DNA from: an uncultured Rickettsiales bacterium
GTDB taxonomy: Bacteria; Pseudomonadota; Alphaproteobacteria; Rs-D84
DNA length: 26,594 bases
Direction: 5' to 3'
NCBI GenBank assembly: GCA_900550565.1
Contig: URSG01000012.1
Location: 1-26,594 of the forward strand
Under the pieces are notes generated by a model. That model was not told the origin of the DNA. It saw only the letters and a program-made list of their open reading frames with translations, and did not search any database. This document shows, piece by piece, positions 1 to 8,227 of the stretch (positions are counted from its first letter, which is position 1; each line of letters opens with the position of its first letter). The position numbers were made by a program, and so were the translations under genes.

Positions 1-1077
1 TCGCTGGTTCTGTTGGAAATATTTCGTTCGTCAGCCGTTGTTGGTGTGTATGTTGCGCTGTATGCGGCGTTTTGTATGATTGTTGGGCTGTTTGCAAATG
101 AATTGTTTCGCCAGTTTTCCAAGGTGCGCGTATTTTATTTTGCAATGCTGATGTTGGCGGTGTGCTATGCGATGATGAGCTTTTCTATACGCCCTGGCAC
201 GTTTATTATATTGGACTATACCACCGGGATTGCGATTACGCTGACGACGATGTTGATACCGCTGTTTATGTCGGATTTTTCGCGCGGAATTGGTATGGCG
301 CGGTTGAATTCGCGGTATCATCTGTGGCTGAATATTGGGGCGTTTTTTGCGCCAATGGTTGCGGTCGCCATATCAAGCGTCGCAGGAAATCGCGCTGCGT
401 TTTTTGCGTCTGCGGTGATATATCTGGCCGGGTGGGCGACGTTTAAATATTTTCGTGTTGTGCAACAGGATAAACAGATAAAACCGGTCAGTCCGCGCCG
501 CACGGCGCGTGCGTTGATACGCAACACAATCGCGTTCTTTAAAAAGACGGGAATGACGCGCGCATATATTGTAAATTTCGGATATTATTCATTGCGCGCA
601 ATGCGGTATTTGTACGTGCCAATCGTTGTTATTGAAAATGGTTTCACGAACGAGGCACTGGGGTGGGTTTTGACCCTGGGGATTATACCGTATCTGTTAT
701 TGTCCGAGGTTATGGGTCGTCTGGTGCGTCGGTTTGGAAAGCGGATTTGGTTGCTGGCGGGATTTTTATCGTTCGCGGCGTTGTCTGCGATGGCAACTGT
801 TGTGACAGGGTATCCGTTGCTGGTAATATTTATTGCGTGGCAAATTTCGGGCGCGCTGATGGAATCTGTGCATGATTTGTTGTTCTTTGATAATACCAAG
901 AAATCAGAACAGGCGCGTTTCTATGGCATATTCCGCACCAGTGTGAATTTGCCAAATGTTGTTGCGCCAATGCTGGGGGCGATTTGTATTACCATATTTG
1001 GCGGAACGTCCGCAGTTTGGGTTGTGACCGCGCTGATTGGGGTATTCTCTGCGCTGATGTTGATTGCCAAAAAATAA
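1..1077 (+). CDS. MFS transporter, 5' end outside the window
   Basis: The reading frame is open from base 1, so the gene starts upstream and 358 residues are visible. It is almost entirely hydrophobic helices separated by short basic loops, as in the major facilitator superfamily of 12-helix inner-membrane transporters. A motif-A-like loop, GRLVRRFGKR, follows a helix in the second half and is the usual signature of the cytoplasmic loop between helices 8 and 9. About one helix appears to be missing at the N-terminus. The substrate cannot be read from the sequence. A TTG at 13 could be taken as a start but has no ribosome binding site and would cut into a helix. The gene ends 78 bases before recA with no clear terminator, so read-through into recA is possible. 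Confidence 0.85.
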   Translation, partial: SLVLLEIFRSSAVVGVYVALYAAFCMIVGLFANELFRQFSKVRVFYFAMLMLAVCYAMMSFSIRPGTFIILDYTTGIAITLTTMLIPLFMSDFSRGIGMARLNSRYHLWLNIGAFFAPMVAVAISSVAGNRAAFFASAVIYLAGWATFKYFRVVQQDKQIKPVSPRRTARALIRNTIAFFKKTGMTRAYIVNFGYYSLRAMRYLYVPIVVIENGFTNEALGWVLTLGIIPYLLLSEVMGRLVRRFGKRIWLLAGFLSFAALSAMATVVTGYPLLVIFIAWQISGALMESVHDLLFFDNTKKSEQARFYGIFRTSVNLPNVVAPMLGAICITIFGGTSAVWVVTALIGVFSALMLIAKK

Positions 1078-1100
1078 TCTTTGTCGCTGTTTTATTTTCA

Positions 1101-1129
1101 TTGCGCCACATCGTAATTCCGTGTATGAT
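1101..1129 (+). promoter_or_regulatory. Putative sigma70 promoter of recA
   Basis: A -10 element TATGAT (1124-1129) lies 17 bases after a weak -35 element TTGCGC (1101-1106). It would give a leader of roughly 20 bases that contains the purine-rich site AGGGGA before the recA ATG. No GTTC-N7-GTTC or GAAC-N7-GAAC operator of the alphaproteobacterial LexA type is visible in 1078-1155. Only the -10 hexamer is a good match. Confidence 0.4.
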
Positions 1130-1155
1130 TTTATTACAAGAAAAGGGGATTTTGT

Positions 1156-2232
1156 ATGGCAAAGAAAGAAGCAGTAAAAGACACAGGCGCACCGGCAAAA
1201 AATCCGGCATTGGAATCTGCGCTGGCACAAATTCAAAAACAGTTTGGCAAAGAAGCCATAATGAAAATGGGCGATGGTTCGCAACAGAATATAGAAGCGA
1301 TTTCGTCTGGTTCATTGGGGCTGGATATTGCGTTGGGAATCGGCGGTTATCCACGCGGACGTATTGTTGAAATATATGGCCCAGAAAGTTCTGGTAAAAC
1401 AACGTTGGCGTTGCACGCCGTGGCAGAGGCGCAAAAGAAAGGCGGCACGTGCGCGTATATTGATGCAGAAAACGCACTGGATCCATCGTATGCGAAAAAA
1501 TTGGGCGTTGATGTTGCAAACCTGATTATATCCCAGCCGGATTCTGGCGAACAGGCGTTGGAAATCGCAGATACGTTGATTAAATCTGGGGCGGTTGATG
1601 TTGTGGTTATTGACTCGGTCGCGGCCCTGGTGCCCAAGGCTGAACTGGAAGGAAATATTGGCGATTCCTTTGTTGGCACAACGGCGCGTTTAATGTCACA
1701 GAGTTTGAAAAAACTGGCCGGCTCGGTCTCGCGCAGTAATACGCTGTTGATTTTCATCAATCAGATTCGTATGAAAATTGGTGTTATGTTTGGCAACCCA
1801 GAAACAACATCGGGCGGTAATGCGTTAAAGTTCTATGCGTCGGTTCGTTTGGATATTCGCCGCACAGGGCAAATCAAAGACAAAGAAAATGTTATCGGTA
1901 ATGAAACCCGGGTCAAGGTTGTAAAAAACAAGGTTGCACCACCGTTCCGCACAGTTGATTTCAAAATTATGTATGGCGAAGGAATTTCGCGCATCAGTGA
2001 AATCTTGGATATGGGTGTGAAATACGACTTGATTGAAAAGGCAGGCAGTTTCTATTCATACAACAGTGAACGTATGGGCCAGGGCGAGGCAAATGCCCGT
2101 CAGTGGTTAAAAGATCACCCAGATGCCCAAAAAGATTTGTTGGACAAAATTATGGCACGTGCATCTGGCATTGCCGAAGAAATGACAACAGGGCCTGTTG
2201 ATGACGATATGGACGTGCCAGAAACAGAATAA
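1156..2232 (+). CDS. recA: Recombinase RecA
   Basis: Cytoplasmic DNA-dependent ATPase that forms filaments on single-stranded DNA, drives homologous pairing and stimulates LexA self-cleavage. The 358-residue length is normal for the family. The Walker A motif GPESSGKTT is at residues 75-83, and the catalytic glutamate is in IDAEN (E105), where an Asn replaces the usual His. The segments VVVIDSVAAL and FINQIRMKIGVMFGNPETT are classical RecA Walker B and L2-region sequences. The C-terminus is acidic (GPVDDDMDVPETE), as expected for the regulatory tail. The ATG is preceded by AAAAGGGGA. A glycosyltransferase gene follows after 24 bases with no terminator in between, so transcription may run on. 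Identification is secure. Confidence 0.99.
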   Translation: MAKKEAVKDTGAPAKNPALESALAQIQKQFGKEAIMKMGDGSQQNIEAISSGSLGLDIALGIGGYPRGRIVEIYGPESSGKTTLALHAVAEAQKKGGTCAYIDAENALDPSYAKKLGVDVANLIISQPDSGEQALEIADTLIKSGAVDVVVIDSVAALVPKAELEGNIGDSFVGTTARLMSQSLKKLAGSVSRSNTLLIFINQIRMKIGVMFGNPETTSGGNALKFYASVRLDIRRTGQIKDKENVIGNETRVKVVKNKVAPPFRTVDFKIMYGEGISRISEILDMGVKYDLIEKAGSFYSYNSERMGQGEANARQWLKDHPDAQKDLLDKIMARASGIAEEMTTGPVDDDMDVPETE

Positions 2233-2256
2233 AGTAATTAAAACCAGGGGTGTGTA

Positions 2257-3168
2257 ATGAAATTATCCAGAACGTTTGCATTGGCCGATATTGTGTTGCG
2301 TGCGCACGTGTTAAATCCGCTGTGGCGGTCGCGTGACGCGCGCCGTCAGCATCGTTGTGATGTTGCAGCAATGGCGATTCCGCGGTATATGGCGCGATAT
2401 GTGCCGGCACCGGGAACGATTCCAGAAACCACGCCAATCCACGATGATAAAAATGAAAAAATCTGGACATTGTGGTTGCAGGGCGAAGACAAAGCACCAC
2501 CGTTGGTCAAGGCCTGTTTTCGCAGTATTCGTAAAAATTGCAAACAAGAACTGGTTGTGTTGGACGAGAACACCGTTTGGGATTACATTACACTGCCACC
2601 TGAAATTGTTGCAAAACGCCAGGCTGGACAAATAAAGCACGCACATTTTGCCGATATTTGCCGTGTGGAATTGCTGTATGAACACGGTGGTATTTGGTTG
2701 GATTCAACCGGTTTCGTAACTGCGCCGATTCCAAAAAATATCATAGACCAGGATTTCTTTGTCTATATGGCCGGGCATAACGTTGGCAGTCCATACAGTT
2801 TTATTCAGAATTGTTTTATTCGTGCGCGTCGTGGGTCGTATTTGTTGGCGGCGTGGCGACAAACGATATTAAATTTCTGGCTGGCCGAGCCACGCGAATT
2901 TGACTATTTTATGCACCAGTTGATGTTCAAGGCGTTGGTGCAACGTGACCCGATTGCAAAAAAATATTTTGATGCAATGCCACATATTGACCAAGACCCA
3001 ACGCACGCGCTGTGGTGGTCAATCGCAAACGAACCATACAGTAAAAAACTGTTTGATAAATATACATCGGGTGCGTTTTTTCAGAAAACTGCATATAACA
3101 GCCCATGGGCCAAAAATCCTATCCCGGGCAGTGTTGCTGATGAAATGATAAATCACATGAATAAATAA
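2257..3168 (+). CDS. Capsular polysaccharide synthesis-type glycosyltransferase
   Basis: A protein of 303 residues resembling the Caps_synth / DXD-sugar-binding glycosyltransferase group. The diagnostic segments are IWTLWLQGEDKAPPLV (about residues 69-84) and ADICRVELLYEHGGIWLD (about 132-149). The latter is the nucleotide-sugar/metal-binding region that in this family reads GGIW-D-x-T. It probably transfers a sugar to a cell-surface glycan at the cytoplasmic face of the inner membrane; donor and acceptor are unknown. There is no signal peptide or obvious membrane span. The ATG follows CAGGGGTG. It is the first of three forward glycosyltransferase genes directly behind recA, with 19 bases to the next. 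Family assignment is good, specificity unknown. Confidence 0.85.
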   Translation: MKLSRTFALADIVLRAHVLNPLWRSRDARRQHRCDVAAMAIPRYMARYVPAPGTIPETTPIHDDKNEKIWTLWLQGEDKAPPLVKACFRSIRKNCKQELVVLDENTVWDYITLPPEIVAKRQAGQIKHAHFADICRVELLYEHGGIWLDSTGFVTAPIPKNIIDQDFFVYMAGHNVGSPYSFIQNCFIRARRGSYLLAAWRQTILNFWLAEPREFDYFMHQLMFKALVQRDPIAKKYFDAMPHIDQDPTHALWWSIANEPYSKKLFDKYTSGAFFQKTAYNSPWAKNPIPGSVADEMINHMNK

Positions 3169-3187
3169 AAAAACAAAGGAAAATATA

Positions 3188-4222
3188 ATGCCCGCAATTT
3201 CTGTAATAATACCGATATACAATGTAGAAAAGTATTTACGCAGATGTCTGGACAGCGTTTTAAATCAGACATTTCAAGATTGGGAAGCGATTTGTGTCAA
3301 TGACGGCAGTCCAGATGGTTCTGCCGTCATTTTGTCTGAATACGCTGCGCGTGATTCCAGATTTAAAATTGTGAACAAGAAAAATGGCGGACTGTCTGAC
3401 GCGCGTAATGCCGGTATGGCGGTCGCCACAGGTAAATATATTTTGTATCTGGACAGTGATGATTTTATCCACCCCCAGACAATGGAAATTACATACTATT
3501 TGGCAATGCGTGATGGTTCGGATATTGTGTCTTTTACATACGACAGAATTTACCGTCCCCAGTTGATGGTGCGACATATGTTGCGTATGGATACAGATTC
3601 TGTGGTGCCAGAACGTATGCATAAAAAATATGATGTGGCACGTATAAAAACACTGGTGACCGACGATGTGTACAGATATGCGACTGAACGTGCGCATAAC
3701 GCGTTTAACCCAAATCGCAAATGGCTGATTAAACATTGCCAGGTGTGGAAGAATCTGTATCGTCGTGAATTGATTGCAGATACGCCGTTTATCAAGGGAA
3801 TCTTGTTTGAAGATTTCCCGTGGTGGTCCGAAGTGATGTTGAAAAATCCGCGTGTGACAATCGCGCCATTGCCGTTGTATTTCTATGTTCCGAATTTTGG
3901 CGGAATTGTTTTGTCATCAAAACAGTTAAAGATTATGCAAAGCCTGTGTACTGGTATCCGCGCGTCGTATGAACTCTACAGGGACAAGGCCACCCCATAC
4001 CAGATGGACGCGTGGTCGCGCAAATTCCGGTGGTATTTTATTAAATGGGCGTATCGCAAGATTAAATATTTGGACAACCAGGCAGACATAGAAATTGCCA
4101 GAAAATATTTTGTTCAATTACGTGCATGTGGCGCGCTGGACAATCCACCGTTTGCATGGGCGCGTAAAATAAAATGTGGAATCGCAGAATTTATAAAATG
4201 TGGGTGTTGTAATGCAAAATAA
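3188..4222 (+). CDS. GT2-family glycosyltransferase (first tandem copy)
   Basis: A GT-A-fold family 2 glycosyltransferase of 344 residues. The N-terminal nucleotide-sugar-binding strand is VSVIIP-like (ISVIIPIYNVEKYL, residues 4-17). It is followed by VNDGSPDGS and by the metal-binding DSDD at residues 89-92. The second half carries FEDFPWW, which probably lies near the acceptor site. No membrane span is visible, so it likely acts at the cytoplasmic membrane surface in glycan assembly. The ATG is preceded by AAAGGA. The next gene starts inside its last codons and encodes a close paralogue. The Cys-rich tail (KCGCCNAK) is unusual, and the DNA encoding it also forms the start region of the next gene. 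Confidence 0.93.
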   Translation: MPAISVIIPIYNVEKYLRRCLDSVLNQTFQDWEAICVNDGSPDGSAVILSEYAARDSRFKIVNKKNGGLSDARNAGMAVATGKYILYLDSDDFIHPQTMEITYYLAMRDGSDIVSFTYDRIYRPQLMVRHMLRMDTDSVVPERMHKKYDVARIKTLVTDDVYRYATERAHNAFNPNRKWLIKHCQVWKNLYRRELIADTPFIKGILFEDFPWWSEVMLKNPRVTIAPLPLYFYVPNFGGIVLSSKQLKIMQSLCTGIRASYELYRDKATPYQMDAWSRKFRWYFIKWAYRKIKYLDNQADIEIARKYFVQLRACGALDNPPFAWARKIKCGIAEFIKCGCCNAK

Positions 4223-5234
4223 ACCAGTTGTTTCGGTAATAATACCGGTATATAACGTTGAAAAATATTTGCCCAGATGTCTGGACAGCGTGTTAAATCA
4301 AACCTTTTCAGATTGGGAAGCGATTTGTGTCAATGACGGCAGTCCGGATAACAGTGCAAAAATACTGGCGACGTATGCGCGTCGTGATTCGCGATTTCGT
4401 GTTATAGACAAGGAAAATGGTGGCCTGTCTGATGCGCGCAATGTCAGCGTGGCCGCGGCGCGTGGGGATTTTGTTTTGTTCTTGGACAGTGATGATTTTA
4501 TTCACCCCCAGACGTTGGAAATAACGCATAATATGGCAATTTGTCATGGGGCGGATATGGTGTCGTTTAAATATAATGAAAAATCACACCGACGTTTGCG
4601 CCGATTGATGCAACGCGGAATAGATGTGTCAGATGTTATCCCAGGCGAATTTTCACGACGGTATGATGGGCGTAATATACTGGGCTGTGTGACAGATGAT
4701 ATTCTGTTTCATTGCACAGAACGCAATCACACGTGGCGCGTGTGCCGGCCGGTGCGTCGTCATTGCTTTCCGGTTTTGTGCCTGTATCGGCGCAGTTTGA
4801 TTGCAGATGTGCCGTTTGTTCGTGGAATTATTATGGAAGATTTTCCCTGGTGGTCTGCGATTATCGCGCGTAATCCGCGGACTGTGTTGCTGGATTCTGT
4901 GTTGTATTTTTATACCCCAAATCCGACGTCTATATTGAACAGTTCTAAATCGTTGCGAATGATTGAATCGCTGTGTGTCGGGCTGGAATACGCATACAAC
5001 GTTTATCGGGACACGCCACCAGATGTCCAGAAATACTATGCACGTGAATTTTTGTGGCCGTTTATAATTACGGCAATGCGTGTGCGTGGCGGACTGGACG
5101 GGCGGTCTGATATATTGGCGGCACGACGTGCGTTTAAACGATTGGTTGGGGCAGGGGTGTGTGATGCACCACAAAATCGTCGTGCGCGTAAATACCAAAA
5201 ACGTATTTATGCATTTATCCAGGGTGATAAATAG
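4212..5234 (+). CDS. GT2-family glycosyltransferase (second tandem copy)
   Basis: A 340-residue paralogue of the preceding gene, with the same order of elements: VSVIIPVYNVEKYL, VNDGSPDNS, DSDDFIHP and MEDFPWW. The N-terminal 95 or so residues are nearly identical to the first copy, while the acceptor-side half has diverged, which suggests duplication followed by a change of specificity. The ATG at 4212 is chosen because its product aligns with the start of the first copy; a GTG at 4200 is in frame but would add four residues. It overlaps the upstream gene by 11 bases, implying translational coupling. It converges on a reverse gene only 8 bases away with no clear terminator. Confidence 0.92.
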   Translation: MQNKPVVSVIIPVYNVEKYLPRCLDSVLNQTFSDWEAICVNDGSPDNSAKILATYARRDSRFRVIDKENGGLSDARNVSVAAARGDFVLFLDSDDFIHPQTLEITHNMAICHGADMVSFKYNEKSHRRLRRLMQRGIDVSDVIPGEFSRRYDGRNILGCVTDDILFHCTERNHTWRVCRPVRRHCFPVLCLYRRSLIADVPFVRGIIMEDFPWWSAIIARNPRTVLLDSVLYFYTPNPTSILNSSKSLRMIESLCVGLEYAYNVYRDTPPDVQKYYAREFLWPFIITAMRVRGGLDGRSDILAARRAFKRLVGAGVCDAPQNRRARKYQKRIYAFIQGDK

Positions 5235-5242
5235 TTGGCGCA

Positions 5243-6088
5243 CTAAATTCCGGTTTTTGCAAAGCGCGCCGGAATTGTTGCAACCCATTTCAGTCCCAAC
5301 ATCGCAGGTTTGTTCAAATCATAAATCGGGCGCAGTATTGTTTGCAACGTGCGTGCAATGCGTGTTGAACGATTCTTGTTTTTGGCGCACGTAATGATTT
5401 CAATGGTGCGTGCGCGCTTTTTCAGGTGCGCGCCCCACGATGCAGTGCGGTCGCCAATTTTATTTTTTATCATATCTAAATCAACGCCACCAAAGTGTAA
5501 TAAATACAGGTTTTTATCAATGTGGAAATTTGTTCCCTTGACGCTGTGAAAACCGCTGCCCCAGGTGCGTGGGCGGAACAAAACAACCGGTTTGGTATAT
5601 CGCGTGGACAGCAGTGCATATTTGCGCTGGGTCAAAAATGGGGCGCGGGCGTCCAGTGGTTTTTCAGATTCCAAATCCATTCCAACGTCCAATCCCAATC
5701 CAGACACAGTCACGCGATTTTTTATCCCAGACAAATATTGTGGCAACGTTTGTCCTGTATCAGGGTCTACAATTAAAAACTCGTCACAATCGCAACCGAT
5801 GACAACGTCATATCCGTCGGCAAATAATTTTTTTGCCAAATCCGACAACAGTAATATACGCGTTTTGTCCCCACGTTGGCGTTCTTCGTCACGATGGGGC
5901 AGTTTTTTTATGTTTGCCCGTGCGTGGCCACTGGGGATTTTCTGGTCCAGGCCGTCCAGATAAATATACAGATTTTCAGACCCAATTTGGTCGCCATAAT
6001 ATTTTATCCAGCGGTTCAAGAAAAATTCGTCATTGCGTGCCATTGTGACGGCGGCAATGCGTAGTGTGTGCGATGTTGCGTTTGTCAT
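5243..6088 (-). CDS. Glycosyltransferase, GT2-like with DCDEF motif
   Basis: A 281-residue protein of the group often annotated as glycosyltransferase family 2 (Glyco_tranf_2_4 type). The visible signatures are ARNDEFFLNRWIKYY at residues 17-31, typical of the conserved N-terminal strand and helix, and GCDCDEF around 98-104, a DxD-like metal-binding site. There are no membrane spans. It probably transfers a sugar onto a surface glycan; the donor is unknown. Its start codon overlaps the stop of the upstream RgpF-like gene (ATGA, 6085-6088), so the two are almost certainly co-translated. The 3' end faces the forward GT2 gene. Family call is moderate because the C-terminal half shows no motif I recognise. 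Confidence 0.8.
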   Translation of the reverse strand: MTNATSHTLRIAAVTMARNDEFFLNRWIKYYGDQIGSENLYIYLDGLDQKIPSGHARANIKKLPHRDEERQRGDKTRILLLSDLAKKLFADGYDVVIGCDCDEFLIVDPDTGQTLPQYLSGIKNRVTVSGLGLDVGMDLESEKPLDARAPFLTQRKYALLSTRYTKPVVLFRPRTWGSGFHSVKGTNFHIDKNLYLLHFGGVDLDMIKNKIGDRTASWGAHLKKRARTIEIITCAKNKNRSTRIARTLQTILRPIYDLNKPAMLGLKWVATIPARFAKTGI

Positions 6089-6930
6089 AGTCCCTCGGTC
6101 AAGATTTTATGCACAAAGTGTGCGGTATTTCTGTATATTATTTTAATTGGATTTCGTGTCAAAAGCCAATCTGTATATTTTTCGCCATACGTGGCGCGTG
6201 CGCTGGATAATATTGCGTCACGTGCATCGGGCGCGATATGGTTCAAGACGTATAAAATCTGTCGCCCCAGTGCGCCACGATGACGGGTTAGGGCGACCTT
6301 TTTCATAAATGGCATACCACAGCGATACAGGCGTTTAATGTCGTTATAAACACTGCGTCCATAACAGGTGTATATGCAGTCCCAGGTCAGGTTGTGTTCC
6401 ACTACCAGACGGGAAAATCCCTGTTCATACAGGCGCGTGACAGAACCCTTGTCAATTTGTTTGGTGACGCTGCGCATAAATTCGTCATACCAGGCGGATA
6501 AAAATACAGACTTGCGCATACCGATAAACCACGATTGGATATGTGGGTGTGTTTTATGTGGATTGCGAACAATGCCAAACGCATCGGTTGGCAATCGTTC
6601 TAATTTATTAAATGTATCGCCCAGGTCAAACAACGGGCCATACACAGAATCATTTACCATATATACGAAATCATAATCGCCTAAAATATGTGCGTCGTGT
6701 GCATAGATATACGCGCGTTTATATGAACCAAAATCATATTCGCCGTGACGACGTGCGTGTGCATACAGAACGTATTTAGATAATTTTTTTAATTCTGTGT
6801 CACTGCAATCAGAATCCATATACAGCACAATGTCGCCAAATTTGGACAGTGCGCGAACATAATACACCAATGCGTCATCAATCACGCCGTTGGCGTTATA
6901 ACCGGCAAATAGGAATAAACGTCTTGTCAT
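6085..6930 (-). CDS. RgpF-like rhamnan/polysaccharide synthesis protein
   Basis: A protein of 281 residues matching the RgpF family (rhamnose-glucose polysaccharide assembly protein F), which acts in cell-wall or O-antigen polysaccharide synthesis. Landmarks in the family's order are EYDFGSYKRA (about residues 64-73), MVNDSVYGP (91-99) and HPHIQSWFIGMRKS (128-141). Many family members are glycosyltransferases, often for deoxyhexoses such as rhamnose, but rhamnose use here is inference. It is the first gene of a two-gene reverse unit and shares a 4-base ATGA overlap with the next. Upstream lies an AT-rich divergent region shared with the forward GT61 gene. No clear Shine-Dalgarno precedes the ATG, only a purine-rich run. 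Confidence 0.84.
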   Translation of the reverse strand: MTRRLFLFAGYNANGVIDDALVYYVRALSKFGDIVLYMDSDCSDTELKKLSKYVLYAHARRHGEYDFGSYKRAYIYAHDAHILGDYDFVYMVNDSVYGPLFDLGDTFNKLERLPTDAFGIVRNPHKTHPHIQSWFIGMRKSVFLSAWYDEFMRSVTKQIDKGSVTRLYEQGFSRLVVEHNLTWDCIYTCYGRSVYNDIKRLYRCGMPFMKKVALTRHRGALGRQILYVLNHIAPDARDAILSSARATYGEKYTDWLLTRNPIKIIYRNTAHFVHKILTEGL

Positions 6931-6960
6931 TTTTTTAATTTTTACCTATGCTTAGTTATA

Positions 6961-6966
6961 TATAAT
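6961..6966 (+). promoter_or_regulatory. Possible -10 element for the GT61 gene
   Basis: A perfect TATAAT sits 29 bases before the chosen ATG at 6995, which would give a leader of about 20 bases containing GGGGA. No good -35 hexamer is present at 16-18 bases; the nearest candidate is TTTTTA at 6939-6944. The same AT-rich stretch could serve the divergent RgpF-like gene. This is a single-element match in AT-rich DNA. Confidence 0.3.
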
Positions 6967-6994
6967 CTACACTGTGATGGGGAAAATTTCAACA

Positions 6995-8197
6995 ATGGAT
7001 TACACACCAGATATAAAAATATACGCACCTGACAAATATGTCCAAGATGTGCGTGCGCGAATCAAAGACATACAGACGGCCCGGTCGCCATCGGTTGTGC
7101 GCGTTGAAAATGGAACGGTTTGGCCGGTGGGAAAACCGCGCGAGCATGGCGTCTATGACGCGTGTGGGCAATTTGTCGCGGCGTCAAATATTGTTATTCG
7201 TGCCACCGCACACCCACACGCAATCCACCACGCGGCCGAACGGTATATTGACGACGATGTTTTGTTTTTGGGGAATTTGCATCATCATTTTGGTCACGTG
7301 TTGTTGGAACGTTTGACGCGCGCCTGGGCATTGTTGTCTGATAAATATAAAAATATGAAATGCGTAATTGTGTACAGTTCTGCGGCCGATAATATCCCAG
7401 AATATTATCTGGAATTTTTGGCGGCATTGGGGGTTGCACGTGAAAATATTATGGTTATTAAACAGCCAACGCGATTCCGTAATGTGTATGTCCCAGAATT
7501 GTCCAAGGGGCCTAATTTTACCACAGACGCATTTGCAAAAACATTTGATGCAATCGCAAATTCGGTGCCTGATAATGACGCTAAATATGATTGCGTGTAT
7601 GTTTCGCGCGACGCGTTGCGGTTGCGTCGCACATTTGGCGAACGGGCGGTGCAATCGGTGTTCCAGAAAAATGGATTTCACGTAATTTACCCAGAAACTA
7701 TGCCGATACAGCAACAAATTGCGATTGTAAAAAATTGTCGCGTATTGGCCGGGTGCGCTGGGACAGCGTTGCATTTGGCACTGTTTATGCGACCTGGTGG
7801 CACAGTGATTCAGATTAAACGTAATTCAAAAAATTCTGATAACGCCGATCAACAATTTTTGGTGAATAAAACCAAGGGATTAAATTCTGTGTTTGTTTGG
7901 GCGTCGGCTGAATCCAGACCAACCGAACATTTCACGCCTGCGCCCCAGATAATTGGTATCGGCAAATATATGCAGAAATTTATGGACGATTTTGGATTGC
8001 GATATACGCACGCAGATACAGTAATTCCAGCGTCTGAGTGGGCGGCGTACGAAAACGCGTGGCGCGAATATCGTCGCGCAAACAGTTTGTGGCGTCGCAT
8101 AAAACACGCGTTGGTAAAAATATTGGCGTGCGCAGTTCCGGGGCGTGATAATCGCGCGGCGTTTCGTAATTATATGAAACGCGTAATGGGGGTCTAG
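6995..8197 (+). CDS. GT61-family (DUF563) glycosyltransferase
   Basis: A 400-residue protein resembling family 61 glycosyltransferases. The diagnostic elements are LHHHFGHVLLERLTRAW near residues 95-111, equivalent to the family's conserved His-rich segment. The C-terminal AGCAGTALHLALFMRPGG near 252-269 corresponds to the G-A-x-L-x-N-x-x-F-x-P-x-G donor-site block. It probably adds a sugar to a surface glycan. In-frame GTG (6974) and ATG (6977) starts exist, but only the ATG at 6995 has a plausible Shine-Dalgarno (GGGGA, 6979-6983). It is the last gene of the glycan cluster and is followed by a terminator hairpin. Donor and acceptor cannot be read from the sequence. Confidence 0.85.
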   Translation: MDYTPDIKIYAPDKYVQDVRARIKDIQTARSPSVVRVENGTVWPVGKPREHGVYDACGQFVAASNIVIRATAHPHAIHHAAERYIDDDVLFLGNLHHHFGHVLLERLTRAWALLSDKYKNMKCVIVYSSAADNIPEYYLEFLAALGVARENIMVIKQPTRFRNVYVPELSKGPNFTTDAFAKTFDAIANSVPDNDAKYDCVYVSRDALRLRRTFGERAVQSVFQKNGFHVIYPETMPIQQQIAIVKNCRVLAGCAGTALHLALFMRPGGTVIQIKRNSKNSDNADQQFLVNKTKGLNSVFVWASAESRPTEHFTPAPQIIGIGKYMQKFMDDFGLRYTHADTVIPASEWAAYENAWREYRRANSLWRRIKHALVKILACAVPGRDNRAAFRNYMKRVMGV

Positions 8198-8201
8198 ATA
8201 C

Positions 8202-8226
8202 AAAAAAACGCCCCAAACGGGGCGTT
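8202..8226 (-). terminator. Intrinsic terminator of typA
   Basis: An 8-base stem (8207-8214 with 8219-8226) closes an AAAC loop. In the reverse direction it is followed by a run of seven T (the A-run 8202-8208), right after the typA stop. It also lies just behind the forward GT61 gene, but in that direction the stem is followed only by TTATTA-like sequence, so it should work mainly for typA. Confidence 0.85.
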
Positions 8227-8227
8227 A

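Noticed and set aside
5246..5276. Inverted repeat AATTCCGG...CCGGAATT as a terminator for the convergent glycosyltransferase genes
   Set aside because: It has a 15-base loop, no T-run on either side, and lies inside the coding end of the reverse gene.
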